Source: Anaerolineae bacterium (GTDB lineage Bacteria > Chloroflexota > Anaerolineae > Aggregatilineales > Phototrophicaceae). Taken from it: 44,046 bases of DNA. Positions 16,508 through 24,458 of this stretch are shown in pieces. The DNA lies in the NCBI GenBank assembly GCA_030950085.1, contig JAUZRW010000114.1, positions 1 to 44,046 of the forward strand, given 5' to 3'. The notes beneath the pieces are model-generated. The model had not been told where the DNA came from. It saw nothing but the letters and a program-made list of their open reading frames with translations, and did no database searches. Within the stretch, counting starts at the first letter, position 1; each line of letters begins with the position of its first letter. A program made the translations under genes and the position numbers.

Positions 16508-16592
16508 ATCCGTTCTTTACTTAATGAGGCACGCGACAAACGTGCCTTTGCGATATAAATGCGGTTCGTCAAACCTTGTCAAAGGATTTCTC

Positions 16593-17459
16593 GTGCAACA
16601 GTTCGTCTGGATTATTACCAATATCCAACCCACCGACTTCATTGATATTCTCATTGTAGCTCTTTTATTCTTCGGTTCGAGTTTCTTGTTTCGTGGGACA
16701 CAAGCTGTCGCTCTATTACGGGGGATGCTCATTATTGTTGTTGGCTTGCTCATCATTGCGGCTATCTTACAATTGGAAGCCTTGAGTTGGTTATTAACGA
16801 ATGCCTTAACGGTACTTGCTGTCGCTGTTCCTGTTGTCTTTCAGCCGGAATTGCGGCGTGCGTTGGAGAAAATTGGACGCGGCGGACAATTCTTTAGCAA
16901 ACAAGCCCCTGATGATGTTCGGGTACAGATTATTAATGAGATTTGTCGCGCTGTCGAAAAATTATCAGAACGCAAGCACGGTGCTTTAATCGTCTTACAG
17001 CGCAATAGTAATCTTGATGAATTTATTCGCACAGGCATACGGCTAAATAGCGATGTGACAGCAGAGATTTTATTGACGATTTTTTGGCCTAAAACAGAAC
17101 TCCATGATGGCGCAGTGATGATTGATACCAATGGACAGATTGCAAGTGCGGCGGCTGTACTGCCCTTAACTGCGGGTCGTAATTTGCCCGATGCCAAAAT
17201 GGGAACGCGCCATCGGGCATCTCTTGGCATTAGTGAAGTGAGTGATGCAATTTGTGTTGTGGTCTCCGAAGAAACAGGGAGAATTGCAATTACCAATATC
17301 GGACGTATGATTCCACGCTTAGATTTAGACCGCTTGCGCCAAGTTCTGAATGCGTTGTATGGTCCGACTACGATTGAGAATCGTTCTTGGATGACACGAA
17401 TCCGTGAAAGTTTGCAGGGAATTACTGAACGCTTGCAACCACAACGTAAGAGAGTTTGA
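16593..17459 (+). CDS. cdaA: Diadenylate cyclase CdaA
   Basis: The enzyme makes cyclic di-AMP from two ATP at the membrane. Three hydrophobic segments occupy about residues 12-80. The DAC domain follows, with the catalytic LHDGAVMI (near residue 170) and GTRHRASLGISE (near 205) motifs, both intact. I start at the GTG at 16593, which follows an AAAGGA site and gives the usual CdaA N-terminus (QQFVWIITNIQPTDFID) and 288 residues. An in-frame ATG at 16524 would add 23 residues untypical of the family. The stop codon lies 3 bases from the start of the YbbR gene, so the two form the well-known cdaA-cdaR pair. The third usual member, glmM, is not here. Confidence 0.92.
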   Translation: MQQFVWIITNIQPTDFIDILIVALLFFGSSFLFRGTQAVALLRGMLIIVVGLLIIAAILQLEALSWLLTNALTVLAVAVPVVFQPELRRALEKIGRGGQFFSKQAPDDVRVQIINEICRAVEKLSERKHGALIVLQRNSNLDEFIRTGIRLNSDVTAEILLTIFWPKTELHDGAVMIDTNGQIASAAAVLPLTAGRNLPDAKMGTRHRASLGISEVSDAICVVVSEETGRIAITNIGRMIPRLDLDRLRQVLNALYGPTTIENRSWMTRIRESLQGITERLQPQRKRV

Positions 17460-17461
17460 AA

Positions 17462-18739
17462 ATGTCACAGGCGACACGACAAAAAATTTTCACTAATCTG
17501 CTGTGGTTTTTTGCCTCATTTGCCTTGGCTGTGCTGGTATGGTTTGTCGCATCAGTCGAGGCTAATCCGGTGAGCGAGGCGGGTTATCGGGTGGCTGTTC
17601 AAATCCTCACAGATGACGGCATGATTATCACCAATAATCCACGCTCTTCAATTCAAGTATTCATAGAAGCACAAGCCAACGTCATCAATCTGCTAGATGA
17701 TGAAGATATTGTTGTAACGGCGGATGTACGTGGACATGAAGCGGGTACCTATACTATTCCGCTTGAGGTGACAACATCACGTCCTGCGCGTGCGGATACA
17801 GTTCCGGCTCAGATTACTGTGATATTGGAACAACTTGTCTCACGCCAGAAACCCGTTGAGGTGGAGATGATTGCACCATCGGCAAATTTTATTACTGAGG
17901 AACTATTGCAGTCGATTGTTCAAGCTGAGGTGAGTGGTTCATTAGAACGAGTATCGGCTGTAGAAGCCCTGCGTGCAGAACTAGATTTGAGTGAACAGCG
18001 CGAAGGCACAGTTGATAGAACGATTCAACTTGTTCCCGTCAATGCCGATGGCAATCTTGTGAGTGACGTAACAGTGACTCCGCGAACTGTTGATGTTACA
18101 GTGAATGTGGCGCAACGTGACGATGTGCGTGAAGTCAACGTGCGACCCTTTATCTTGTTCAACACATTACCGGAAAATTATGAATTTGATAATTTGAATG
18201 ATTGGGAACCGCGTGTTGTCTTGATTAGTGGTTCACCGGAAGATTTGCAACAATTAGGTAGCACTGTTGATACTGTGCCGATTAGCCTTGATGGACGTAC
18301 TAGCAACTTTGTAACGGAAGTGCCTTTGGATTTGCCCAACGGTGATTTCATTGTATTGAGCGGCAATGGCACAATTACAGTCGATATTGCTGTTCGTGAA
18401 GAAGCTACCACCATTTCACTCGAAAATATCCCTGTGAGTTTAATCGGAATCGCAGATGATTATACAGTACAAGCATCGCCGCAGGTGATTTCTATTGTGT
18501 TAAATGGACCCCTATCATTGTTAGACGACCTCACAGCAGAGGATATTCAAGCAGTGGTTGATGTGAACGGCTTAACAGAGGGTATCAGTGACATTGTTCC
18601 ACAAATCAGTATCAAGCAAGGGCAGGTCAATATTGATGTTATCAATGTAACACTCTTACCCTCGCAGATTAGCGTCACTGTGATGACTCCGACCCCCGAA
18701 ATAACTGCCGAAGCCACCGACGTATCATCCGAACCCTAG
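17462..18739 (+). CDS. cdaR: YbbR-like CdaA regulator CdaR
   Basis: One N-terminal transmembrane segment (about residues 10-32, LLWFFASFALAVLVWFVASV) anchors a large extracytoplasmic part made of about four YbbR repeats. Their typical strands include PVEVEMIAPS, RTVDVTVNVAQRD, VVLISGSPEDLQQL and ISLENIPVSLIGIADDYTV. CdaR is known in Firmicutes as a modulator of CdaA, and the direct adjacency here argues for the same role. The ATG at 17462 follows AAGAGAG at good spacing. The C-terminus is a short Thr/Glu-rich tail. A hairpin 50 bases downstream may end the transcript. Confidence 0.85.
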   Translation: MSQATRQKIFTNLLWFFASFALAVLVWFVASVEANPVSEAGYRVAVQILTDDGMIITNNPRSSIQVFIEAQANVINLLDDEDIVVTADVRGHEAGTYTIPLEVTTSRPARADTVPAQITVILEQLVSRQKPVEVEMIAPSANFITEELLQSIVQAEVSGSLERVSAVEALRAELDLSEQREGTVDRTIQLVPVNADGNLVSDVTVTPRTVDVTVNVAQRDDVREVNVRPFILFNTLPENYEFDNLNDWEPRVVLISGSPEDLQQLGSTVDTVPISLDGRTSNFVTEVPLDLPNGDFIVLSGNGTITVDIAVREEATTISLENIPVSLIGIADDYTVQASPQVISIVLNGPLSLLDDLTAEDIQAVVDVNGLTEGISDIVPQISIKQGQVNIDVINVTLLPSQISVTVMTPTPEITAEATDVSSEP

Positions 18740-18767
18740 TTGCCTCTCTTAAATCCGACTTTCGTTT

Positions 18768-18775
18768 GCTATAAT
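18768..18775 (+). promoter_or_regulatory. Possible der promoter (-10 element)
   Basis: GCTATAAT preceded by TTT gives an extended -10 (TGCTATAAT). Its predicted start would fall at the base of the hairpin at 18789-18819, about 95 bases before der. No -35 box is seen at 17 bases. Confidence 0.4.
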
Positions 18776-18788
18776 GATAAGACTCAAC

Positions 18789-18819
18789 GGGACGGGGTAA
18801 CATACCTCGTCCTTTTGTT
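18789..18819 (+). terminator. Hairpin with T-run between cdaR and der
   Basis: GGACG (18790-18794) pairs with CGTCC (18808-18812) around GGGTAACATACCT, within which GT/AC can extend the stem. It is followed by TTTTGTT. It may terminate cdaA-cdaR, or act as a leader attenuator for der if the -10 at 18768 is real. Confidence 0.5.
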
Positions 18820-18875
18820 GCTATCGAAAATTCAAGATTGTTGTTTCAAGACACAATCATATAGAGGAAAATAAA

Positions 18876-20255
18876 ATGGCACGGAAACCGATTGTCGCAA
18901 TCGTCGGGAGACCGAATGTTGGCAAAAGTACGATGTTTAACCGCTTTGTGGGAGAGCGTGTGGCTGTCATCCATGATATTCCCGGCACAACACGCGATAG
19001 AATCCAAGGCGAAGCATTCTGGAATGGCATCACATTTCGCATCATTGATACAGGTGGTATTGAAATTTACCAACCCAAAGGGGTGCGTGATGAATCACCA
19101 CTCGCTGAGGGCAGTAAACAATTTGTAGATGAGATTCGCTCTCAGGCGATGATTGCCATTGATGAAGCCGATGTCATACTCATGATGGTTGATAACAAGC
19201 ATGGCGTAACGGCTGCTGATGAGGCGATTGCCGAAGTTTTGCGGCGTTCGTCAAAACCTATCATTGTGGTCGCTAACAAATCCGATACCCATAAAACAAG
19301 CGAAGATGCCCTTGATTTTTACTCGCTCGGCTTAGGGCAAGTTGTGCCTGTCAGTGCGATTCATGGTGGGGGTGTTGGTGATATGTTGGATATCCTCATT
19401 GAAGAATTGCGCGAAGTGCTGAGTCATTTCCCTGATGATGAAGGCGACGATGAGCATATGAAAATCGCCATCGTAGGTCGTCCGAATGCGGGTAAAAGTA
19501 CATTGCTCAATAAACTTATCGGCGAAGATAGAGCGATTGTTAGCGAGATAGCCGGAACAACTCGTGATGCCATTGATACGACGATTAAGTGGCACGGTAA
19601 TGATGTAACAATCATTGATACCGCAGGGATTCGTCGGCGCGGACGTATTCAACCGGGAGTCGAACAATTCAGTGTCATTCGTGCTATGAGTGCCATTGAA
19701 CGGGCAGATGTGGCGATTCTGCTTGTCGATGGCGAATTGGGTGTGACTGACCAAGATGAACACATTGCAGGCTATGTCCTAGAGCAATACAAAAGCATTG
19801 TGATAGCGGTCAACAAGTGGGATGCGGTAGAAAAAGACACATTCACGATGAATGAATTTGTTGAGAAGGTTCGTGAACGCTTGCACTTTATCCCATGGGC
19901 ACCGATTATCTTCATCAGCGCCAAGACCGGACAGCGCATCCACACCGTTTTGGATACTGTGCATCGCGTGTGGCAGAATCGTTCAGCGCGTCTCTCAACA
20001 TCGGATGTCAATCAAATTATCCGCGATGCTGTCGAACATCATGCCCCACCGACAAAAGGGCAACGGCGCTTGAAGATTCTCTATGGTTCACAGGTACGCA
20101 CCGACCCACCTATTTTCTTGCTGCATGTTAATAGTAAGAAATTGATGCACTTTTCGTATGAGCGTTATCTCGAAAATCGCTTCCGCGAGAAACATCCATT
20201 TGAGGGAACACCGATTCGCATTAGTTTGCGTGAGCGGCGCAATAAAGACATGTAA
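18876..20255 (+). CDS. der: Ribosome biogenesis GTPase Der (EngA)
   Basis: Two tandem GTPase domains identify Der. The first has GRPNVGKST, the DTGG element and NKSD; the second (from about residue 190) has GRPNAGKST, DTAGIRRRGR and NKWD. A C-terminal KH-like domain (about 360-459) includes the PPTKGQRRLKILY and THPPTF-like TDPPIFLLHVN strands. Der acts in 50S subunit maturation. Its length of 459 residues is normal. An AGAGGAAAA ribosome binding site precedes the ATG. It converges with the cyclase gene at 20308, with a GGGAGTG/CGCTCCC hairpin between them. Confidence 0.96.
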   Translation: MARKPIVAIVGRPNVGKSTMFNRFVGERVAVIHDIPGTTRDRIQGEAFWNGITFRIIDTGGIEIYQPKGVRDESPLAEGSKQFVDEIRSQAMIAIDEADVILMMVDNKHGVTAADEAIAEVLRRSSKPIIVVANKSDTHKTSEDALDFYSLGLGQVVPVSAIHGGGVGDMLDILIEELREVLSHFPDDEGDDEHMKIAIVGRPNAGKSTLLNKLIGEDRAIVSEIAGTTRDAIDTTIKWHGNDVTIIDTAGIRRRGRIQPGVEQFSVIRAMSAIERADVAILLVDGELGVTDQDEHIAGYVLEQYKSIVIAVNKWDAVEKDTFTMNEFVEKVRERLHFIPWAPIIFISAKTGQRIHTVLDTVHRVWQNRSARLSTSDVNQIIRDAVEHHAPPTKGQRRLKILYGSQVRTDPPIFLLHVNSKKLMHFSYERYLENRFREKHPFEGTPIRISLRERRNKDM

Positions 20256-20307
20256 TTTGTGTCTCACTTGGCTTGGGAGTGTCTGTGTGCGCTCCCGAAT
20301 CGGCAAC

Positions 20308-21870
20308 CTACTTCAACTCTAGCAATTCATAGGCTTTTGAAGGTTTTGACCGACCTTTAACAGTAATCTCTCCCAATAGTTTGGCTTTAACTTGTGCGCC
20401 AAGCCGTTTGACGACTGATTCATCAACCAAAATTTGATTGGGAGCAGCCGTTTCTTGCAATCGTTTCGCAAGATTCACAGTATCACCAATAGCAGTATAG
20501 TTCACAGCATAACTTGTCCCGATGTAACCGACAACAGCTTCACCCACATGGACACCGACACTATACGCCAATTCATAACCATAAATCTGATTAATTTCTT
20601 GCGCGGCTTGAATAATGGCTAAAGCAGATTCGGCAGCACGATGTACGTAGTCAGCTTGTTTATTGGGCGCATTAAAAATTGCCATGAGACCATCACCGAA
20701 GAATTTGTCGAGCGTCCCTTCCCAGCCAATGATGATACCGCCAGCAACATGTAGATAATGATTGAGCATTTCAAGGACTTTTTCGGGTTCTGCATTTTCA
20801 CTAAAAGCGGTATAGCCACGAATATCTGCGAAAACCACACTGATTTCTTGGCGTTTGCCGCCGAGTTTGACATCATCTGATAGAGCCTGTTGGACGACTG
20901 ATGGGGCAACAAAGCGTTCAAAGGTATCACGCATTTTTACGCTAGAGTCGCGGATGGTATTATAGTTGCGCGAGTTTTCAATCGCAATCGCCGCATAGTC
21001 GCTGAGAGCGTTCAGCATCACCATATCATTTTTACCAAATTTCCCGGCTTTGTCACTATAATTTGCTGCCGTTAGCGCCCCAAGTACGCGCTCATTGATG
21101 ATTAAGGGTACAGATGCCACTGAAATTGGCAGACCGGGTTTGTTGTTTCCACGCCGCAACTGTTCTTCGCTTAATAGCAGCGCCTCATTTTTCATAATGA
21201 CACGTCCAGCAACGCGGTCTTTAACTACTTTTTCAACAGATTGCGCTCTATCAAGACGCGGTTGCTTATGAGCGCGTCTTACCAATTGCTTGTTTTCCAG
21301 CAAAGTAATATAACCCTCTTCTGCATCTGTGATTTGAACAGCAGCATCGACAACTTGCGGTAATAGCTTGCTCAAATCCATGGTAGAAGTAACCACTTTG
21401 CCGATATTATAAAGTGCCTCAAATTCTTTTAATCGCCGTTGCAATTCTTGGTTGGCTTGCAGAATACGATTGGTCAGCTTATCTTTTTCATGGCGCAGTC
21501 GCGTTTCGGATAGGGCGCGTTCCATAGCATCCAGCATTTCGTCAGGATAATAAGGCTTTTTGATATAATCTTTAACACCCATACGATAGACTTCAATTGC
21601 AATATCTTCTGAGCCATGAAATGTCATCAAAATAACAGGAATTTCAATATTTCGTATCGCAAGATGCTCTAACACTTCTTTGCCATTCATGCTTGGCATT
21701 TGTAAATCGAGAAGAATCAAATCGGGCTTATGTTGCACCGCTAACTTTAAACCTTCTTCACCATCTTTAGCTGTTAGGTGACGAAAACCATGTGGTTCAA
21801 GAACATATTCAACTAGGAAATCTCGATTGTCTTTGCCGTCATCAACAACCAGCACTGTTTCTTTAGCCAC
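20308..21870 (-). CDS. Receiver-GAF-adenylate cyclase (class III)
   Basis: The order is a receiver (1-120, phospho-acceptor Asp55 in LLDLQMP, Lys-Lys-Pro at 104-106), a coiled-coil linker, a GAF domain (about 160-310) and a class III cyclase domain (about 335-520). The cyclase has both metal aspartates (FADIRGYT and GDGLMAIFNAP) and the Asn/Arg pair (TVNLAKR). Substrate-selecting positions appear to be Lys (LDKFFGDG) and Thr (YTAIGD). That pairing is found in cyanobacterial CyaC-type adenylate cyclases, so cAMP is the likely product. It would be a one-protein output for a phosphorelay whose kinase is not adjacent. A close paralogue lies at 24459-25502. Confidence 0.88.
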   Translation of the reverse strand: MAKETVLVVDDGKDNRDFLVEYVLEPHGFRHLTAKDGEEGLKLAVQHKPDLILLDLQMPSMNGKEVLEHLAIRNIEIPVILMTFHGSEDIAIEVYRMGVKDYIKKPYYPDEMLDAMERALSETRLRHEKDKLTNRILQANQELQRRLKEFEALYNIGKVVTSTMDLSKLLPQVVDAAVQITDAEEGYITLLENKQLVRRAHKQPRLDRAQSVEKVVKDRVAGRVIMKNEALLLSEEQLRRGNNKPGLPISVASVPLIINERVLGALTAANYSDKAGKFGKNDMVMLNALSDYAAIAIENSRNYNTIRDSSVKMRDTFERFVAPSVVQQALSDDVKLGGKRQEISVVFADIRGYTAFSENAEPEKVLEMLNHYLHVAGGIIIGWEGTLDKFFGDGLMAIFNAPNKQADYVHRAAESALAIIQAAQEINQIYGYELAYSVGVHVGEAVVGYIGTSYAVNYTAIGDTVNLAKRLQETAAPNQILVDESVVKRLGAQVKAKLLGEITVKGRSKPSKAYELLELK

Positions 21871-21940
21871 ATTGTATCCTTGTTAAATTACGCGATAATT
21901 ATGATAATCATTATACGTGAAAGAGGCTTGATAGGCGAAA

Positions 21941-22030
21941 AAGCACCTGTCGGGGTTTTACCGAGCCTCACACAAAATTGCAAAGTGAGACAGGCGCTAG
22001 AGCATCATCGTAGATACTTTGTTAAACAAG
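21941..22030 (+). repeat. Family A repeat, copy 3
   Basis: The full-length copy starts AAGCACCTGTCGGGGTTTT, which carries one change in the first palindrome. It continues through CCTCACACAAAATTGCAAAG and GGCGCTAGAGCATCATCG to TTTGTTAAACAAG. It occupies much of the space before the first signal peptidase gene. Confidence 0.88.
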
Positions 22031-22125
22031 GTAGAGACTACTCTATGTTGTATGGTCTTCTCACAATACAGAGGCTCATGAAATGTCTATAATGCCTATA
22101 TTTTGTAAGCAAGTTACAATCACGT

Positions 22126-22677
22126 TTGATAATTGCACACTCCTATCTCCCAATTGTACAGTCATTTTTTGATATGTTGCGTAAAATCTTGCTGATTATA
22201 GTGATAGCCATTGTCGGATATATCCTCATCAACCGGATGACGGCGCGTGTGGTGGTGAATGGTGTCAGTATGGAATCGACTCTTTATAGTGGTCAACTAT
22301 TGCTTATCAGCCGCTTTCACTATCAACTGGGAGAACCGCAGCGTGGCGACATTGTTGTTTTTTATCCCGAATTTGACCCGACGCAAGAATATATTAAACG
22401 TGTGCTAGGATTGCCCGGAGAGACGCTAGAATTGCGAGATGGACGGGTATATATTAATGGGCAGCTATGGGATGAACCCTATGTGACTGAAGCCTGTGAG
22501 GATTCCATCTGCTACAATAGCATTTGGCAAGTCGGCACAGGTGAATATTTTGTAATGGGGGATAATCGCAACGCGAGCCGTGATTCGCGTTCGTTTGGTA
22601 CAATCCCACAAGATGCAATCATAGGCAAGGCTATCTTACGCTATTGGTCTTTGTCTGAAATGGCTTGGCTAGACTAG
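22126..22677 (+). CDS. lepB: Signal peptidase I (first of two)
   Basis: One N-terminal membrane segment (about residues 19-36) precedes the type I signal peptidase catalytic region. GVSMES carries the nucleophile Ser48, YIKRVLGLPGE the general base Lys91, and the conserved GDNRNASRDSR box sits near residue 145. It would cleave signal peptides from exported proteins outside the membrane. The start is uncertain: a TTG at 22126 gives 183 residues, and an ATG at 22174 gives 167 and would still keep the membrane segment. Neither has a clear ribosome binding site. Two tandem family A repeats separate it from its paralogue at 22874, and its stop codon overlaps the first of them. Confidence 0.88.
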   Translation: MIIAHSYLPIVQSFFDMLRKILLIIVIAIVGYILINRMTARVVVNGVSMESTLYSGQLLLISRFHYQLGEPQRGDIVVFYPEFDPTQEYIKRVLGLPGETLELRDGRVYINGQLWDEPYVTEACEDSICYNSIWQVGTGEYFVMGDNRNASRDSRSFGTIPQDAIIGKAILRYWSLSEMAWLD

Positions 22678-22755
22678 CCCCTATTGGGGTTTCATCGCGC
22701 CTCACCCAAAATGACATGCTGAGGTAGAATTGACTGTCTTAACATAAAGTACGCT
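22676..22755 (+). repeat. Family A repeat, copy 4 (right end diverged)
   Basis: It starts AGCCCCTATTGGGGTTTCAT and continues CGCGCCTCACCCAAAATGAC, after which the match fades. The right palindrome is not recognisable. The left edge overlaps the lepB stop codon. Confidence 0.75.
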
Positions 22756-22764
22756 CGTCAAACC

Positions 22765-22857
22765 AGCCCCTGTCGGGGTTTCATCGCGCCTCACACAAGA
22801 TTGCAACGCGAGTGGGAGTTACTAGGTTCAACATGGTCAATTTCTTTGTTAAACAAG
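22765..22857 (+). repeat. Family A repeat, copy 5
   Basis: It starts AGCCCCTGTCGGGGTTTCAT, contains CGCGCCTCACACAAGATTGC and ends CTTTGTTAAACAAG. It lies in direct tandem with copy 4. Its right end borders the AAGGA that may serve as ribosome binding site for the second signal peptidase gene. Confidence 0.88.
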
Positions 22858-22873
22858 GATGGTTCTAATTTCA

Positions 22874-23458
22874 ATGATAGATGAAAAACTCAAACCGCAG
22901 TTTCGACCCAAGCTGAAACGCCCCAGTCTGATGGACGAAATATTCCGCACAATTATTTTTGTGATTGTTGTGACGGTATTGTTTGATATGGCGATTCCAC
23001 GTTCGCTAGTTGATGGCAGCAGTATGTTGCCCACCTTTGTTGACGGGGAACGCTTAATTGTGAGCCGTGTGAATTATATGGTCACAACGCCTCAGCGCGG
23101 CGATGTGATTGTATTTAATACCGTTAGTGCAGGCGAATCAGATATTATGCTTATCAAGCGCGTCATCGGCGAACCCGGTGATACGATAGAATGGCGAGAC
23201 CATCAATTGTATGTGAATGGGCAATGGGTCGAAGAAGATTATATTCGTGAAACTTGTACGTCGTGTCCCAACGAAACGTGGGTTTTGGCATCGGATGAAT
23301 ATTTTGTGATGGGCGATAATCGCAATCATAGCCGAGATTCGCGCTCATTTGGACCTGTTCCTATTGACCACGTTGTTGGACGAGTCATCTTTCGGTATTG
23401 GCCTCTGCCACGTCTCGGTGTTATCGAAGGTTTAGCCTATGATGGTGTTGATTCCTAA
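22874..23458 (+). CDS. lepB: Signal peptidase I (second of two)
   Basis: The layout matches the neighbour at 22126: a cytoplasmic N-terminus, one membrane segment (about residues 24-42), then DGSSMLPTF with the nucleophile Ser50, LIKRVIGEPGD with Lys95, and MGDNRNHSRDSRSFGPVP. The pair is probably an old duplication, since the two differ throughout outside the motifs. I use the ATG at 22874 (194 residues). An ATG at 22859 in the same frame overlaps the AAGGA. A pair of cysteines in the ETCTSCPNE loop matches EACEDSICYN in the paralogue and may form an extracellular disulfide. It is followed by a small CxxC protein gene after 57 bases. Confidence 0.88.
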   Translation: MIDEKLKPQFRPKLKRPSLMDEIFRTIIFVIVVTVLFDMAIPRSLVDGSSMLPTFVDGERLIVSRVNYMVTTPQRGDVIVFNTVSAGESDIMLIKRVIGEPGDTIEWRDHQLYVNGQWVEEDYIRETCTSCPNETWVLASDEYFVMGDNRNHSRDSRSFGPVPIDHVVGRVIFRYWPLPRLGVIEGLAYDGVDS

Positions 23459-23515
23459 TTTGTAGGTTCGCATATTGTTGTCGCTGTTGATTGTTTTTGA
23501 TGAGGATAAACACCT

Positions 23516-23821
23516 GTGTATAAGCAAGAAGATAAAGCTGATTCGAATCATATCTGTCCACGTTGTCAGATAGGGCGTATACATCTGCGTTTTCGCCCCT
23601 ATCTGGAATTGCATCAAGGTCACTTATTCACTATACCTGATGCTATTTGTTATGAATGTGATGTCTGTGGGTATGTAGAATTTGATGAAGCGATTCTTGA
23701 AGTTATTGAGGCTATCGTTTTGGGCGTATCGACTCAAGTTGATAAAATCCCAGATGAAACCATTTATCATCAAGCAACTACAAAAGATGATAAGTTAACG
23801 ACAAAACCGATTCAGCCATGA
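23516..23821 (+). CDS. Small two-CxxC (YgiT-type) zinc-ribbon protein
   Basis: The 101-residue protein has CPRC near residue 14 and CDVCGY near residue 48, separated by a short strand region. This is the YgiT-type (MqsA N-terminal-like) zinc ribbon. The C-terminal half is charged and lacks the helix-turn-helix of MqsA antitoxins, and no toxin gene is adjacent, so a toxin-antitoxin role is not supported. The start is a GTG with GAGGATAA upstream at suitable spacing. It follows the second signal peptidase gene by 57 bases and may be cotranscribed with it. Confidence 0.65.
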   Translation: MYKQEDKADSNHICPRCQIGRIHLRFRPYLELHQGHLFTIPDAICYECDVCGYVEFDEAILEVIEAIVLGVSTQVDKIPDETIYHQATTKDDKLTTKPIQP

Positions 23822-23902
23822 TCTTGTTTTCTTGTCCATTGAATTTGGAACTATTCTCATGTGCATTTCAATATTTTGGCAAAATGGATTTAGTACGCTA
23901 AA

Positions 23903-23937
23903 CTCCTACGATAAGCAAGGCGTTTTGAACGTAGGAG
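23903..23937. other. Inverted repeat in the 23.8-24.1 kb space
   Basis: CTCCTACG (23903-23910) and CGTAGGAG (23930-23937) form an 8-bp perfect inverted repeat around a 19-base loop. Just beyond it is a CAAGATGTATCTTG palindrome. No T-run follows the stem directly. It may be a weak terminator or a structured element; otherwise I see nothing in the 261-base space. Confidence 0.35.
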
Positions 23938-24082
23938 CAAGATGTATCTTGTCCAATTGAGAGTATGCCACTTTTCTGAAAAGCAGCGATATTCTTATTT
24001 ATCTGCGGATTTCTCGAACCTTGTGATACACTAAGACTATTGTTTGTTGTATAAGTCTTGGGATTGACAGGGAGTTCTGTTC

Positions 24083-24451
24083 GTGTCTAAAAATCGCATT
24101 CTTGTGGTTGAAGATAATCATGATAATATGACCTTGATTGTTGATGTTCTGCTTTCTTTGGATTATGAAGTTTTGCAAGCAACAGATGGCGAACAAGGGG
24201 TTACTATGGCAACTGATTTCATGCCTGACCTTATCCTGATGGATTTATCTCTACCGCGTATGGATGGTTGGACTGCGACAAAAACTATCAAGGCACAGCA
24301 ATCATTACATCATATCCCGATTATTGCGCTGACAGCCCATGCGATGATTGGAGACAGAGAACGGGCGCTGGCAGTTGGATGTGATGACTACATTTCTAAG
24401 CCACTCAATCTTCAAGAACTTGCACGCAAACTGTCAGACTACACGGAATAA
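24083..24451 (+). CDS. Single-domain response regulator
   Basis: The 122 residues form one receiver domain and nothing else. It has the acidic pair (VVEDNHDN), phospho-acceptor Asp54 in LMDLSLPRMDG, Thr in ALTAHA and the Lys-Pro of SKPLN. It resembles DivK/CheY-type relay receivers. The start is a GTG with an AGGGAG site upstream. The receiver-cyclase gene begins 7 bases after the stop, so the two are almost certainly one operon and may work in one phosphorelay controlling cyclic nucleotide production. Confidence 0.85.
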   Translation: MSKNRILVVEDNHDNMTLIVDVLLSLDYEVLQATDGEQGVTMATDFMPDLILMDLSLPRMDGWTATKTIKAQQSLHHIPIIALTAHAMIGDRERALAVGCDDYISKPLNLQELARKLSDYTE

Positions 24452-24458
24452 GTGACTC

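Noticed and set aside
16524-16592. Upstream start for cdaA at 16524
   Set aside because: The added 23 residues are untypical of the family, and the GTG at 16593 has a well-placed AAAGGA site.
21880-22092. 70-codon reading frame upstream of the first signal peptidase gene
   Set aside because: Its middle is the translated family A repeat (APVGVLPSLTQN), the same peptide as the added MiaB tail, so it is a by-product of the repeat.
23516-23821. MqsA-type antitoxin of a toxin-antitoxin pair
   Set aside because: Only the zinc-ribbon part is present, with no helix-turn-helix and no adjacent small toxin gene.
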